Of a stretch of DNA of 45,345 nucleotides, positions 1 to 8,281 are shown one piece after another. The stretch comes from JBNKWA01 sp050299555. Its GTDB lineage: Bacteria > Pseudomonadota > Alphaproteobacteria > Rhodobacterales > Rhodobacteraceae. Numbering within the stretch: position 1 is the first letter of the stretch; every line of letters starts with the position of its first letter. The notes below the pieces were generated by a model. The model was given only the letters and a program-made list of their open reading frames with translations. It had not been told where the DNA came from and made no database searches. The DNA is taken from NCBI GenBank assembly GCA_050299555.1, contig JBNKWA010000018.1, forward strand, positions 1 to 45,345. Direction: 5' to 3'. A program made the position numbers and the translations under genes.

Positions 1-99
1 TGTCCTGAGCCTCCATCGTGTCGGCGGTCTCCTCTCTCTCTACAACACGCGCGACCGCTCGGGAAGTTCGTGGAAGCCGCACCAAGGGTGCGCACGGAT

Positions 100-1815
100 T
101 CAGGCCCGAGATCCCTCCGGCCACGCCCTTTCGATCACTGCGGCACAGTCGATGCCGTCAGGCAAGGTGCCGAAGAGATGATGGCCTCCGTCTGCCAACC
201 GCGAACGGCAGAACGCCTCGGCCACGGGTGACGAGGCGCCGATCAGAGAGCACGCCTGCAACGCCAGGGCCATGCGCTCCACCAGCCGCCGCGCCCGATA
301 CTCCACGGCGTCGGGTTCGCGCAGAGCGGCCTCCAGCTCCGAGCGGGTCGCGTCGATCCACGCGTCGTACTCCGGCACGGCACCGCGAGAGCTCTCCAAC
401 TCCGCGAACAGCGCGTCGAGCGTCTCCGGAGTGCGGCCCACCGCGCGCAGCATGTCGAGGCACTGCACGTTGCCGCTGCCCTCCCAGATGGCGTTGACCG
501 GCGCCTCCCGGTACAGCCGCGGCATCGGACCAGTCTCCATCACGCCGCTGCCGCCGATGCACTCCATCGCTTCGTAGGCGTGGCCCGGCGTGCGCTTGCA
601 GATCCAGTACTTGCCCAGCGCAGTGCCCAGCCGCACCAACAAGCCCTCGTGCACGGCACCTTCACCGTCGGTGGCCGAGCGGTCGAGCGCGCGGCCGATC
701 CGCAAAGTCAGGGCCAGCGCGGCCTCGCTCTCGAGAGCCAGGTCGGCAAGCACGTTGCGCATCAGAGGCTGTTCGCTGAGCAGCCGGCCGAACGCACTGC
801 GCTGTGAACAGTGGTGGATCGCCTGCACGGTGGCAGCGCGTTGACCCGCCGACGAGCCGATCATGCAGTCGAAGCGGGTCAGCGCCACCATTTCGAGAAT
901 GTTGGCGATGCCGCGCCCCTCGTCACCCAGCAGCCAACCCATCGCGCCGCGCAGCTCGGTCTCGGAAGAGGCGTTCGAGGCGTTGCCCATCTTGTCTTTC
1001 AGTTGCTGCAGCTGGATCGGGTTCTTGCTGCCGTCTGGCCGCCAGCGCGGCACCAGAAAGCACGACATGCCGCCCTCGGCGTAGGCCAGCACCAGGAACG
1101 CGTCACACATCGGCGCCGAAACGAAGTACTTGTGGCCGATCAGCTCGTAGACCTCTCCGCCACCTCGTCCCGCCAACGGCACGGCGCGCGTGGTGTTGGC
1201 GCGCACGTCGGAGCCACCCTGCTTCTCGGTCATCGCCATGCCGATGGTCAGGCCACGCTTGTCTTCCACGGGCACGTTGCGGGCATCATAGACCGGCGCG
1301 GTGATCTTCGGCAGCCACCGGTCCGCCAGATCAGGTTGCCGGCGCAGGCAAGGCACCGCGGCAAAGGTCATGCTGATCGGACAGCAATGCCCCGCATCCA
1401 CCTGGGAATGCAGGTAAAGTCCAGCCGCGCGGGCCACATGTGCCCCGGCAGCGGCATGCGTCCATGGCGCGGCATGCAGCCCCGCCTCGATCGCCGCCCG
1501 CATCAGCGCATGATAGGCGGGATGATAGCTGACCAGATCGACGCGGCGACCCTGGCGGTCATGGCTGTCGAACTCGGGCAGGTGACGGTTGGCAAGCGCC
1601 CCCAGCTCCAGATGCTCGGCCGTGCCGATCCGGGCGCCGAACCCCGACAGGTCCTCGACCGCCCACCCGGCGCCTTCGCGCAATACGGCCTCGCGCAATG
1701 CCGTGTCGCCTTCGAAGAGGTTGTAATCGGCAAGGGCGCTCGGCTGGTTCAGGACCTCATGGGTTACCGCGCCGTAGCGGTCGATCCCGCGCTGCTCCGG
1801 GACTGTCCTGTCCAT
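100..1815 (-). CDS. aidB: AidB-type acyl-CoA dehydrogenase
   Basis: FAD-dependent acyl-CoA dehydrogenase of the AidB branch, 571 aa, close to the usual length (about 540-570). The ATG at 1815 is chosen because GGGAGGG lies just upstream; another Met five codons earlier is possible. The flavin/substrate-site motif TEKQGGSDVR sits near residue 200, and the C-terminal half carries ECIGGSG and WEGSGNVQCLDMLRA, the latter typical of AidB. Family knowledge: AidB proteins bind FAD and DNA, are tied to the adaptive response to alkylating agents in E. coli, and elsewhere act in branched-chain acyl-CoA metabolism. No alkylation-response neighbours are visible, so the physiological role is open. It lies downstream of the histidine kinase on the same strand. 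Confidence 0.9.
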   Translation of the reverse strand: MDRTVPEQRGIDRYGAVTHEVLNQPSALADYNLFEGDTALREAVLREGAGWAVEDLSGFGARIGTAEHLELGALANRHLPEFDSHDRQGRRVDLVSYHPAYHALMRAAIEAGLHAAPWTHAAAGAHVARAAGLYLHSQVDAGHCCPISMTFAAVPCLRRQPDLADRWLPKITAPVYDARNVPVEDKRGLTIGMAMTEKQGGSDVRANTTRAVPLAGRGGGEVYELIGHKYFVSAPMCDAFLVLAYAEGGMSCFLVPRWRPDGSKNPIQLQQLKDKMGNASNASSETELRGAMGWLLGDEGRGIANILEMVALTRFDCMIGSSAGQRAATVQAIHHCSQRSAFGRLLSEQPLMRNVLADLALESEAALALTLRIGRALDRSATDGEGAVHEGLLVRLGTALGKYWICKRTPGHAYEAMECIGGSGVMETGPMPRLYREAPVNAIWEGSGNVQCLDMLRAVGRTPETLDALFAELESSRGAVPEYDAWIDATRSELEAALREPDAVEYRARRLVERMALALQACSLIGASSPVAEAFCRSRLADGGHHLFGTLPDGIDCAAVIERAWPEGSRA

Positions 1816-1881
1816 TGCCCTCCCCCTCACCGGCCGCCGACGAGGGTAGCATACCGCAACGACCGGCCCGGCGGGACAGGT

Positions 1882-3231
1882 TCAGGCGACTGCCCGCCCC
1901 GGCAATCGCACGACCACCGCCAGGCCGCCAAGATCCGTCGCCGTCTCCAGCGCCAGGCTGCCGCCATAGGCCTCGACCAGATCGCGCGCGATGGCCAGGC
2001 CCAGACCGGTCCCGGGCGTCGCCGTGTCCAGCCGCCCACCGGCCCGCAGCGCCTCACGCTGCTGCTCCGGCGCGATCCCGGGCCCGTCATCGGCGACGGT
2101 GACGCTGATGCCCTCCCCGGACCCGGCGGCGCTGATCGCCACCTGCCGGCGGCACCATTTCAGCGCGTTGTCGATGAGGTTGCCCAGCGTCTCCTCCAGG
2201 TCCTGCCGGTCCATGAACGCCTCGCACGGTACCACGCCATCGCTCGACAGCGTCAGCCCCCGGTCGTCCAGCTGGTGCTGGAAGACCCGCCCCAGGCGTC
2301 GCACCGAGTCGGCCACCGGGACGGCATCGCGGGATGCCGAGGCGCCTAGGTTCGCAGCCCGGATGCGTGCCAGCGAGCGCGAAATCTGCGCGTCGATCCG
2401 ATCCAGCGCCTCGGCCGACCTCGTGGTATCGACGCCCTCCTCGGCCATGGCGTCGAGCTCGTTTCGCAGGATCGCCGACGGCGTGTTCAGCGCATGGGCC
2501 AGATCGGCGGCCTGACGCCGGGCCTTCTCGATGATGGTGGTGTTGCGGTCCAGCAGGTCGTTCAACTCGGTGACCAGCGGCGATACCTCGTTGGGATAGG
2601 CCTCGGGGCTCAGCCGCTCGCCCGACTCCCAGCGCCCGGCGACATCGTCGCGCAGCCTCAGAAGCGGCCGCAGGGCCAGCGAGATCTGCGCCGCGGCGCC
2701 CAGTACCGCCAGCGCCCCGAAGACGCCGAAGGCGACCACCAGCGAATTGCGCACGCGTGTCCGCTCGGCCAGCGCGCCAATCTGCGATTCGGCTACCGTC
2801 ACCAGCCAGACCGTGCCCGATTCCAGGGTCAGGGCCTGGGTGAGCGCCCGCACCGGCTCCTGCGGTCCCTGCCCCTCCCAGACCAGGCCCGGCTCGGCTT
2901 TCGCGGCTTCGGACGGCGGCGTCAGGGTCGCATCGAACAGCGAGCGCGAAGTCAACACCAGGCCCCCCGGCCCCTCGGCCTGCCAGTAGCGCCCAGAATA
3001 GGGGCGGATATAGGCCGGGTCGGACAGCACGTCGCCCAGGGCCTCGGGCTGGTCGGCAACCGCCGACAGGACCACGGCGATCTCGGTCAGCCGGTCCCGC
3101 AACGCGGCATCGAACCGCTCAGTCGCCACCTGACCCAGATAGAGGTAGAGAAACCCGCCGCCCACGGCCAGCACGGTTGCGGCAAGGGCCAGCCCGCCAA
3201 TGACCGCCCGCCGCCGGAGCGAAACACTCAA
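1882..3231 (-). CDS. Sensor histidine kinase (PhoQ/OmpR-partner type)
   Basis: Membrane histidine kinase of 449 aa. An N-terminal membrane segment (about residues 8-32) is followed by a periplasmic sensor region, a second membrane segment near residues 165-190, a HAMP-like linker, and a kinase core. The H-box reads ADLAHALNTP with the phosphorylatable His at residue 246; the N-box NLIDNALKW is near 350; DGPGI is near 382; GTGLGLAI follows. The AHALNTPSAIL variant is typical of PhoQ-like kinases. The apparent start is TTG at 3231 with a GGGTGAGG-like ribosome site, 29 bases after the regulator's stop; no in-frame ATG or GTG fits better. It should phosphorylate the adjacent response regulator. 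The stimulus is unknown; the neighbouring PepSY-like protein may be a sensor partner or a target. Confidence 0.9.
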   Translation of the reverse strand: MSVSLRRRAVIGGLALAATVLAVGGGFLYLYLGQVATERFDAALRDRLTEIAVVLSAVADQPEALGDVLSDPAYIRPYSGRYWQAEGPGGLVLTSRSLFDATLTPPSEAAKAEPGLVWEGQGPQEPVRALTQALTLESGTVWLVTVAESQIGALAERTRVRNSLVVAFGVFGALAVLGAAAQISLALRPLLRLRDDVAGRWESGERLSPEAYPNEVSPLVTELNDLLDRNTTIIEKARRQAADLAHALNTPSAILRNELDAMAEEGVDTTRSAEALDRIDAQISRSLARIRAANLGASASRDAVPVADSVRRLGRVFQHQLDDRGLTLSSDGVVPCEAFMDRQDLEETLGNLIDNALKWCRRQVAISAAGSGEGISVTVADDGPGIAPEQQREALRAGGRLDTATPGTGLGLAIARDLVEAYGGSLALETATDLGGLAVVVRLPGRAVA

Positions 3232-3260
3232 CCGCGCCTCACCCTGCCGTCACGGCGCGG

Positions 3261-3920
3261 TCACTGCGCCGGAACCATGTAGCCGCGACCCCGCTCGGTC
3301 ACGATCAGCTCGGCCCCCAGCTTGTTGCGCAGCCGGTTGATGAAGACCGCTATGGTGTTGGAATCGCGGTCTGAATTGTAGTCGTAGATGTGCTCGCTCA
3401 GTTCCGTGCGCGAGACCAGCCTGCCGGCGTTGTGGACCAGGTACGACAGCACCGTCACCTCCTGCGCGGTCAGCGACACCGGCACCCCCTCCAGCAGGGC
3501 CTGCCCGGTCCGGGTATCGAAGCTGAAGCCCTGATGGCGGAAGACCGGGTTCGACAGCCCCGAGCGACGGCGGATCAGCGCCCGCACCCGCGCCAGAAGT
3601 TCGGCCATATGGAACGGCTTGGTCAGATAGTCGTCGGCGCCCGCATCGAGCCCGTCCACCCGGTCCGACCAGCCGTCGCGCGCGGTCAGGATCAGCACCG
3701 GCGTCTCGACGCCGTTGCGGCGCCATTCCTGCAGGATCGACAGCCCGTCCCGCTTCGGCAGCCCCAGATCGAGGACGATCACGTCGTAGGGCTCGTTGGC
3801 GCCGAGATAGCCACCTTCCTCGCCATCCACCGCCACGTCGACCGCACGCCCCTCGGATTCCAGAACCTTGCGGATCTGTGCCGCCAGGGTGGCTTCATCC
3901 TCGATCAACAATATGCGCAT
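3261..3920 (-). CDS. OmpR/PhoB-family response regulator
   Basis: Two-domain DNA-binding response regulator, 219 aa, standard length. The receiver domain (1-115) has the acidic pair E7/D8, phospho-acceptor D51 in VLDLGLPKRDG, T79 and K101 in YLTKPF. The winged-helix output domain (about 125-219) has the typical SLTAQEVTVLSYLV start and ends in RGRGYMVP. ATG start at 3920. It lies between the PepSY-like gene (77-base gap) and the kinase (29-base gap) on one strand, so the three probably form one transcript. PepSY/regulator/kinase triplets are a recurring arrangement in alphaproteobacteria, often linked to envelope or metal signals. The target genes cannot be read from this window. Confidence 0.93.
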   Translation of the reverse strand: MRILLIEDEATLAAQIRKVLESEGRAVDVAVDGEEGGYLGANEPYDVIVLDLGLPKRDGLSILQEWRRNGVETPVLILTARDGWSDRVDGLDAGADDYLTKPFHMAELLARVRALIRRRSGLSNPVFRHQGFSFDTRTGQALLEGVPVSLTAQEVTVLSYLVHNAGRLVSRTELSEHIYDYNSDRDSNTIAVFINRLRNKLGAELIVTERGRGYMVPAQ

Positions 3921-3997
3921 GCGGCTGTCCGGCTCGATTGCGGAGGGGCGTGGCTATGGCGCGGGGTCCTACGGATTCGCTTGGTAGCACTTACAGG

Positions 3998-4690
3998 CTA
4001 TTTCTTGCCAGAGTTTCCGCCACCGCCCGAATTCCCACCGGAATTGCCGCCGCCCGAGTTGCCGCCGCCCGAGTTGCCGCCACCGGAATTGCCGCCACCC
4101 GAGTTGCCACCCGAGTTGCCACCCGAATTCCCGCCGCCGGAGCTTCCACCGGAGTTGCCGCCACCGGCATTGCCGCCGCTCGAGTTGCCGCCGGCGTTGC
4201 CGGAGTTCCCCGCGCTGCCGCCGCCGCCCGCAGTACCGCTGTTGCCGCCCTTGTTGCCGACGGTTCCAGCCGCGGCCGGGTTTCCCGACCGGCCAAGGCC
4301 AAGGCCAAGCCCCTTGCTCGCAGCCGGCCTCGAGGCCGTCCCGGCGCCAGCCGACGCGGCGGCCGCCCGCTGCACCGATCGTGCGGCGGCGGAACTGGCT
4401 GGCAGAAGCCGGCCGGTGCGGCCGTCGACGATCACCGAGACAAGCCGGCCATCGGGCTTGGCGATCAGCACCTGATAGAAAAGCCCACCCTCGGAAAAGA
4501 CACGCACCTCGATCGGCTGCCCGTCGACGCGGGACGAGACGCGGTCGAACACCGTTCCAAGCGAAAGCGCCTGACCGCTGGCAACCGCGGCGCGGATTTC
4601 GTCATGGCTCAGCTCGCGCATCGCAGCGGCCGGGCCGGCCACGGCGACCAGCCAGCAGATGACGAGCAGAGACAGGTGCGACTTGTACAT
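3998..4690 (-). CDS. Secreted PepSY-like protein with Gly/Asn/Ser repeat tail
   Basis: Predicted secreted or periplasmic protein of 230 aa. The start at 4690 places a classic signal peptide (MYKSHLSLLVICWLVAVAG, then PAAA) at the N terminus; the longer reading frame to 4747 would bury it. Residues about 25-95 resemble a PepSY domain (FYQVLIAKPDGRLVSVIVDG, then a short RTGRLL strand). From about residue 126 to the end the protein is low-complexity, built of GGNSGG and GGGNS units and finishing in GKK; the DNA there is a degenerate 12/15-bp tandem repeat. PepSY domains are known as inhibitory or sensory modules next to two-component systems, which fits its place directly upstream of the regulator and kinase. 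The tail may be a flexible spacer; its function is not known. Confidence 0.82.
   Translation of the reverse strand: MYKSHLSLLVICWLVAVAGPAAAMRELSHDEIRAAVASGQALSLGTVFDRVSSRVDGQPIEVRVFSEGGLFYQVLIAKPDGRLVSVIVDGRTGRLLPASSAAARSVQRAAAASAGAGTASRPAASKGLGLGLGRSGNPAAAGTVGNKGGNSGTAGGGGSAGNSGNAGGNSSGGNAGGGNSGGSSGGGNSGGNSGGNSGGGNSGGGNSGGGNSGGGNSGGNSGGGGNSGKK
4009..4205 (-). repeat. Coding tandem repeat (12/15-bp units)
   Basis: Within the PepSY-like gene the sequence runs as imperfect 15-bp units such as TTGCCGCCGCCCGAG (plus-strand view), alternating with 12-bp units such as TTGCCACCCGAG. All units are multiples of three, so changes in copy number keep the reading frame and only lengthen or shorten the GGNS tail. 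Synonymous differences between units show the array is not freshly expanded. Confidence 0.8.
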
Positions 4691-4767
4691 TCGGTTCCGC
4701 GTCAGCATGGCGAGGAGTAAGCGTCTTGTCAGCAAGATACGCGACATTCCTCGCGCAAATCCCTAAA

Positions 4768-5064
4768 TCACAGGCTTAGCCGCGCAGTGACCACTCGGAA
4801 AGTCCGTGTCGCGTCCCGCAGCCAATCACCAAGATAGGCGCTGACGAACGACATGAACACCACGCCGAAAATGATCACAGCCATGCCGGCCACGGTGAGC
4901 TGATCGCCCATCATGCCGTGCAGCGCATAGGCGACGAAGCTGCCGACGCCATAGACGGCGGCAAGGCAGAACGCGGTCAGGCCGCAAAACAGAAGGGCGA
5001 AGACGAACCGGCGCGCCACGAAGCGAAGATAGCGGACGCCGCCTTCCCGGATTACCACAGTCAT
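4768..5064 (-). CDS. Small two-helix membrane protein
   Basis: Unrecognised protein of 98 aa, starting at ATG 5064 (GAGGG just upstream); an 11-residue longer start at 5097 exists but lacks a better ribosome site. Two hydrophobic stretches are clear: about residues 20-45 (FALLFCGLTAFCLAAVYGVG) and 58-78 (GMAVIIFGVVFMSFVSAYL). The termini are basic (RFVARRF near the start, RDATRTFRV near the end), suggesting both ends face the cytoplasm. It sits 77 bases upstream of the PepSY-like gene start on the same strand and could belong to the same transcript. No enzymatic motif is visible. Confidence 0.7.
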   Translation of the reverse strand: MTVVIREGGVRYLRFVARRFVFALLFCGLTAFCLAAVYGVGSFVAYALHGMMGDQLTVAGMAVIIFGVVFMSFVSAYLGDWLRDATRTFRVVTARLSL

Positions 5065-5309
5065 CACAAACCCTCGGTAGATCAGTCCGACCCCCACGAA
5101 AGGTTGAATACGCGCAAGCCATTGAACCTGGACTGAATGGTGAATTCATCTTCGGTTCATGTGCCGGGGCCGGATCCCTTTCACGCCGCAGAGGCCGGCC
5201 AAAACAGCAAATTTTACGTAAAGTTAATGCTTTCCGAGCCAGCTTTGCGCGCCTCGGCAAGGGCCCCGCAGCGATGCGGCGTTCTGCCGGATCAGCGGGG
5301 AGGTTGCGC

Positions 5310-6134
5310 ATGATTTCAGTGACGGCCATTGGCTCCTGCCGGATCAGCGCACCGCTCCGACGTGCCGAGGCCCGCGGCCGCATCCGGCGCTCGGCGGGTC
5401 GCGTCTGGGGCTATACCCACACCGCCGCCGAAGCCCTGCAGCAACTCCGGTTCCTCACCGGCGGGCCGCTGCCCCCGCCACGGCTGCACCCGCTGATTCT
5501 GGCCGGCGTCAATCCACACAACCTCGACGGGCAGTTCCACGATCCCGCCCATGTCTACCTGGTGGAGATTTCATCGGCCAAGGTGGTCTGGGCCGGCGAG
5601 CACGCGGTACAGCTCAACCACGTCCAGAAATACTTCGCACCGCTGCTTTCCGATCGGCTGTTCGCGGCGAATTTCTGGCGCCTCGCCGCCGGCCGCGCGC
5701 CGGCGCGGGCCGAACGCCTGGCGCTTCTCGCCGATCACCCCGGCTGGCTCGACCTGTCCGAGGCCGACCGTGACCTGATCTCGGCGATCACCGTGGAGAT
5801 CGAGACGCGGCAATCGCTGGAACGGCGGCTGCAAACACTGGCGCATCTTCTTCCGGCGACGGTGGTGGTCACCCATTGCAACGCGCTCGCGGTTGACGGG
5901 TTGCCGCTCGCCTCGCGCGAGGCGCTGATCGCCATGACCACCGAGGTGGCCGGCGATCTGGGCCTGCCGCTGGTCGATCCCACCGCGGCGATGGAGGAAT
6001 TCGGCCAGGAGCGGGCCATTCTCGACCAGTCCGGCAGCCTGTCGCACTACACCCCCGAATTCGAGGACTACCTCTTCGAGACGGCGCTGATGCCGGCCAT
6101 TGCGCGGGCGGCACGGGTGGCGGAACCGGCATGA
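5310..6134 (+). CDS. Unrecognised GSCR-motif protein of the polysaccharide operon
   Basis: Protein of 274 aa, first gene of the surface-polysaccharide operon. The ATG at 5310 (GGGGAGG 7 bases upstream) is preferred over one 12 codons earlier. The N terminus reads ISVTAIGSCRISAPL, a beta-strand followed by GSCR, which recalls the nucleophile loop of SGNH/WcbI-like folds (a Ser or Cys at a strand end). Near the C terminus, VVVTHCNA and later DPTAAMEEFG and LSHYTPEFEDYL also look like SGNH-type blocks with a late His. I do not recognise the family with certainty. Its stop overlaps the glycosyltransferase start (ATGA), so the two are translationally coupled. A role in acylation, de-acylation or assembly of the glycan is an inference from context only. 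Confidence 0.75.
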   Translation: MISVTAIGSCRISAPLRRAEARGRIRRSAGRVWGYTHTAAEALQQLRFLTGGPLPPPRLHPLILAGVNPHNLDGQFHDPAHVYLVEISSAKVVWAGEHAVQLNHVQKYFAPLLSDRLFAANFWRLAAGRAPARAERLALLADHPGWLDLSEADRDLISAITVEIETRQSLERRLQTLAHLLPATVVVTHCNALAVDGLPLASREALIAMTTEVAGDLGLPLVDPTAAMEEFGQERAILDQSGSLSHYTPEFEDYLFETALMPAIARAARVAEPA

Positions 6135-8281
6135 GCGACCTGCTGGCAACCTATCTCGATCCCGCAGTGGTCGCCGATCCGCCGGCGCCGCCCGATGACC
6201 GTGATCCGGTGGTCGAGATGGACCGGCTGCTGTCCGGGGCCGGCACGCCCGAGGCCGCCGAGGCCGCCTTGCCCGAGGCCCTGGCGCGTCTGGCGGCCGA
6301 TCCGGAAAACGAAACCCTGCAATGCGGTTGCGCCCAGATCTTCGAGCTGACCCGCAGGCGCGACGGCTTGCTGGAAACCTGGGCGGCCCTGCACGAACGC
6401 TTTCCCGAAAACCGTCTGGCGCTCCGCATGGCCCTGCGCTGGCTGGCCCGCGCCGGCCGCGGCGAGGAAGGCGCCGACGTGATCGCGCGGGCCTTCGACC
6501 ACCCGTCGCTGACCCTGGACGAGCAGATCTTCGAGGCCGACCTTTTTGCCGAGATCAAGGACCACCTGACCTCGGACCGCCACTTCCAGGCCATTCTCGA
6601 CCTCTACCCCGACGCGGCGCAGCCACGCATTTGCTACGCCAAGCGGCTCTACCAGCGCGGCCGGGTCTGGGAGGCCGGGCGCGTCCTTGCTTCTCTGGAG
6701 AACGGCGACAGCCTGTCGCCGGCCGGACAGGCGCTGCTGGCCAAGGTGGTGCAGTCGCTCCGTGCCGCCCGAACCCTGCCCGGCGGCGCCCAGGCCGGCG
6801 CCGAGGGCGGCGAGCAGGTGATGGCGGTGGCCATGCGCACCGCCATCGAGGCGTTTTCGGATCGCGGCGGCCCGGCGCTCGCCCGGCTGGAGTTGGGCGG
6901 CACGCTCTTTGCCACCGGTTCACTCGGCGCTGGCGGCTCGGAACGGCAGATGACCCACATCGCCGCGGCGCTGGCCGAAGCCTCGCGCCAGGGGCGGCCG
7001 GTTGCCGGGCGCCGCATCGACGGGCCGGTGCAACTGGCGGTGACCAATGCCTCGGCCGCGTCCGGTACCGCCTTCTTCCTGCCGGCGGTCAAGGCTGCCG
7101 GGCTCGACCTTGCGGTGCTTTCCGACCTCGCCGACGAGCCGCTCGAGGCCGGCGACGGTGCGGAACCGGCGCTTCACCGCCTGGCCGGCTTGCAGCCGGT
7201 GCTGCCCGAGCGGGCCCGCTTCGGTCTCGGCCGGCTGTTGCCGCTCCTGCGCCAGACCCGTCCCGAGGCGGTCTATCTGTGGCAGGACGGCATGGTGCTT
7301 ACCGGCGCCCTGGCTGCGCTCGCCGCCGGCGTGCCCAACATCGTGGCCAGCTTCCGCGGCCTGCCGCCCAACCTGCGCCCGCACCTGATGCAGCCCGAAT
7401 ACCGCGACACCTACCGGGCGCTGGCCGCCCTGCCCGGGGTCAGGCTTTCGGCCAACAGCCGCACCGCCGCCACCGCCTATGCCGACTGGCTGGAACTGCC
7501 GCGCGAGGCGCTGACCGTCATCCCCAACGCAGTCGATCCCCTGCCCGCCACCCCCACCAGCGACAGCGAGGCGGTCTGGCGCCGCTTCGCTGCGCGCACC
7601 GCGGGCGCCTGCTTCACGCTTGGCACGGTGATGCGCTTCACCCCCAACAAGCGGCCGCTGGAATGGGTCGACTGCGCCGCCGCCACCGCCCGCCGCCATC
7701 CCGACATCCGTTTCGTCATGGTCGGCGCCGGACCCGAACTTGGTGCCGCCACCCGCCGCATCCGCGAGCACGGCATCGGCGAGCGCTTTCTTTTGACCGG
7801 CAACGTGCCCGATGTCGGCTTCTGGCTCAGCCGGTTCGATGCCTTCCTGCTGCTTTCCGAGTTCGAAGGGCTACCGAATGTGCTGATCGAGGCGCAGCTT
7901 GCCGGCGTTCCGGTGATCTCCACGCCCGCCGGCGGCGCGCTCGAGACCTTCGAGGACGGCATCGCCGGTCTCGCCCTGCCGCGCGCCGACATCATCCACA
8001 CCGGCGAGGTGGGCGCGCGCCTGTCGCTGCTGATTGCCCGGAGCGACCTCAGGCGCCGCATGGGAATCGCCGCCCGCGCCGCGGCGCGGGCCCGCTTCGC
8101 GACGCCGGTGATCCTCGATCGGACGGTGCGGCTGCTCAAGGGCCTGCCCCAGCCCGACGGCGCCGACCGGGTGGTCGACGCGCCGCTCCGGGTCTTCCCG
8201 CCCCGCGGCGACGGCCGCCCGCCCCCGACGCCGCGCCGGCCCATGCTTCTGCCGCGGGCCGGTACCCGCGAAACCGCATGA
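6131..8281 (+). CDS. GT4-family glycosyltransferase with helical N-terminal region
   Basis: Large glycosyltransferase, 716 aa. The N-terminal 270 or so residues are Ala/Leu-rich helices resembling TPR repeats (AALHERFPENRLALRMALRWLAR and similar). The catalytic GT-B part follows: an acceptor-side domain with GSLGAGGSERQ near residue 265, and a donor-side domain with VMRFTPNKRPLEW near 500 and the family signature EGLPNVLIEA whose EX7E pair is E579/E587. A basic, Pro-rich tail ends the protein. Family role: transfer of a sugar from an activated nucleotide donor, with retention of configuration, to a growing glycan at the cytoplasmic face of the inner membrane. ATGA overlaps at both ends couple it to its neighbours. 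Donor and acceptor cannot be predicted. Confidence 0.9.
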   Translation: MSDLLATYLDPAVVADPPAPPDDRDPVVEMDRLLSGAGTPEAAEAALPEALARLAADPENETLQCGCAQIFELTRRRDGLLETWAALHERFPENRLALRMALRWLARAGRGEEGADVIARAFDHPSLTLDEQIFEADLFAEIKDHLTSDRHFQAILDLYPDAAQPRICYAKRLYQRGRVWEAGRVLASLENGDSLSPAGQALLAKVVQSLRAARTLPGGAQAGAEGGEQVMAVAMRTAIEAFSDRGGPALARLELGGTLFATGSLGAGGSERQMTHIAAALAEASRQGRPVAGRRIDGPVQLAVTNASAASGTAFFLPAVKAAGLDLAVLSDLADEPLEAGDGAEPALHRLAGLQPVLPERARFGLGRLLPLLRQTRPEAVYLWQDGMVLTGALAALAAGVPNIVASFRGLPPNLRPHLMQPEYRDTYRALAALPGVRLSANSRTAATAYADWLELPREALTVIPNAVDPLPATPTSDSEAVWRRFAARTAGACFTLGTVMRFTPNKRPLEWVDCAAATARRHPDIRFVMVGAGPELGAATRRIREHGIGERFLLTGNVPDVGFWLSRFDAFLLLSEFEGLPNVLIEAQLAGVPVISTPAGGALETFEDGIAGLALPRADIIHTGEVGARLSLLIARSDLRRRMGIAARAAARARFATPVILDRTVRLLKGLPQPDGADRVVDAPLRVFPPRGDGRPPPTPRRPMLLPRAGTRETA

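Noticed and set aside
3390..4475. Plus-strand Pro-rich frame (PPELPPPELPP) opposite the PepSY-like gene
   Set aside because: It is the complement of the GGNS repeat; the minus-strand frame has a signal peptide and PepSY-like domain, and this frame has neither.
5213..5222. Palindrome TTTACGTAAA in front of the capsule operon, considered as an operator
   Set aside because: Single occurrence in an AT-rich patch; no second copy and no regulator with a known matching site, so it is not listed as a site.
6322..8277. N-terminal extension of the epimerase frame by 650 codons
   Set aside because: It lies in another frame of the glycosyltransferase gene and is Arg/Pro-rich; the epimerase starts at 8278 with an ATGA overlap.
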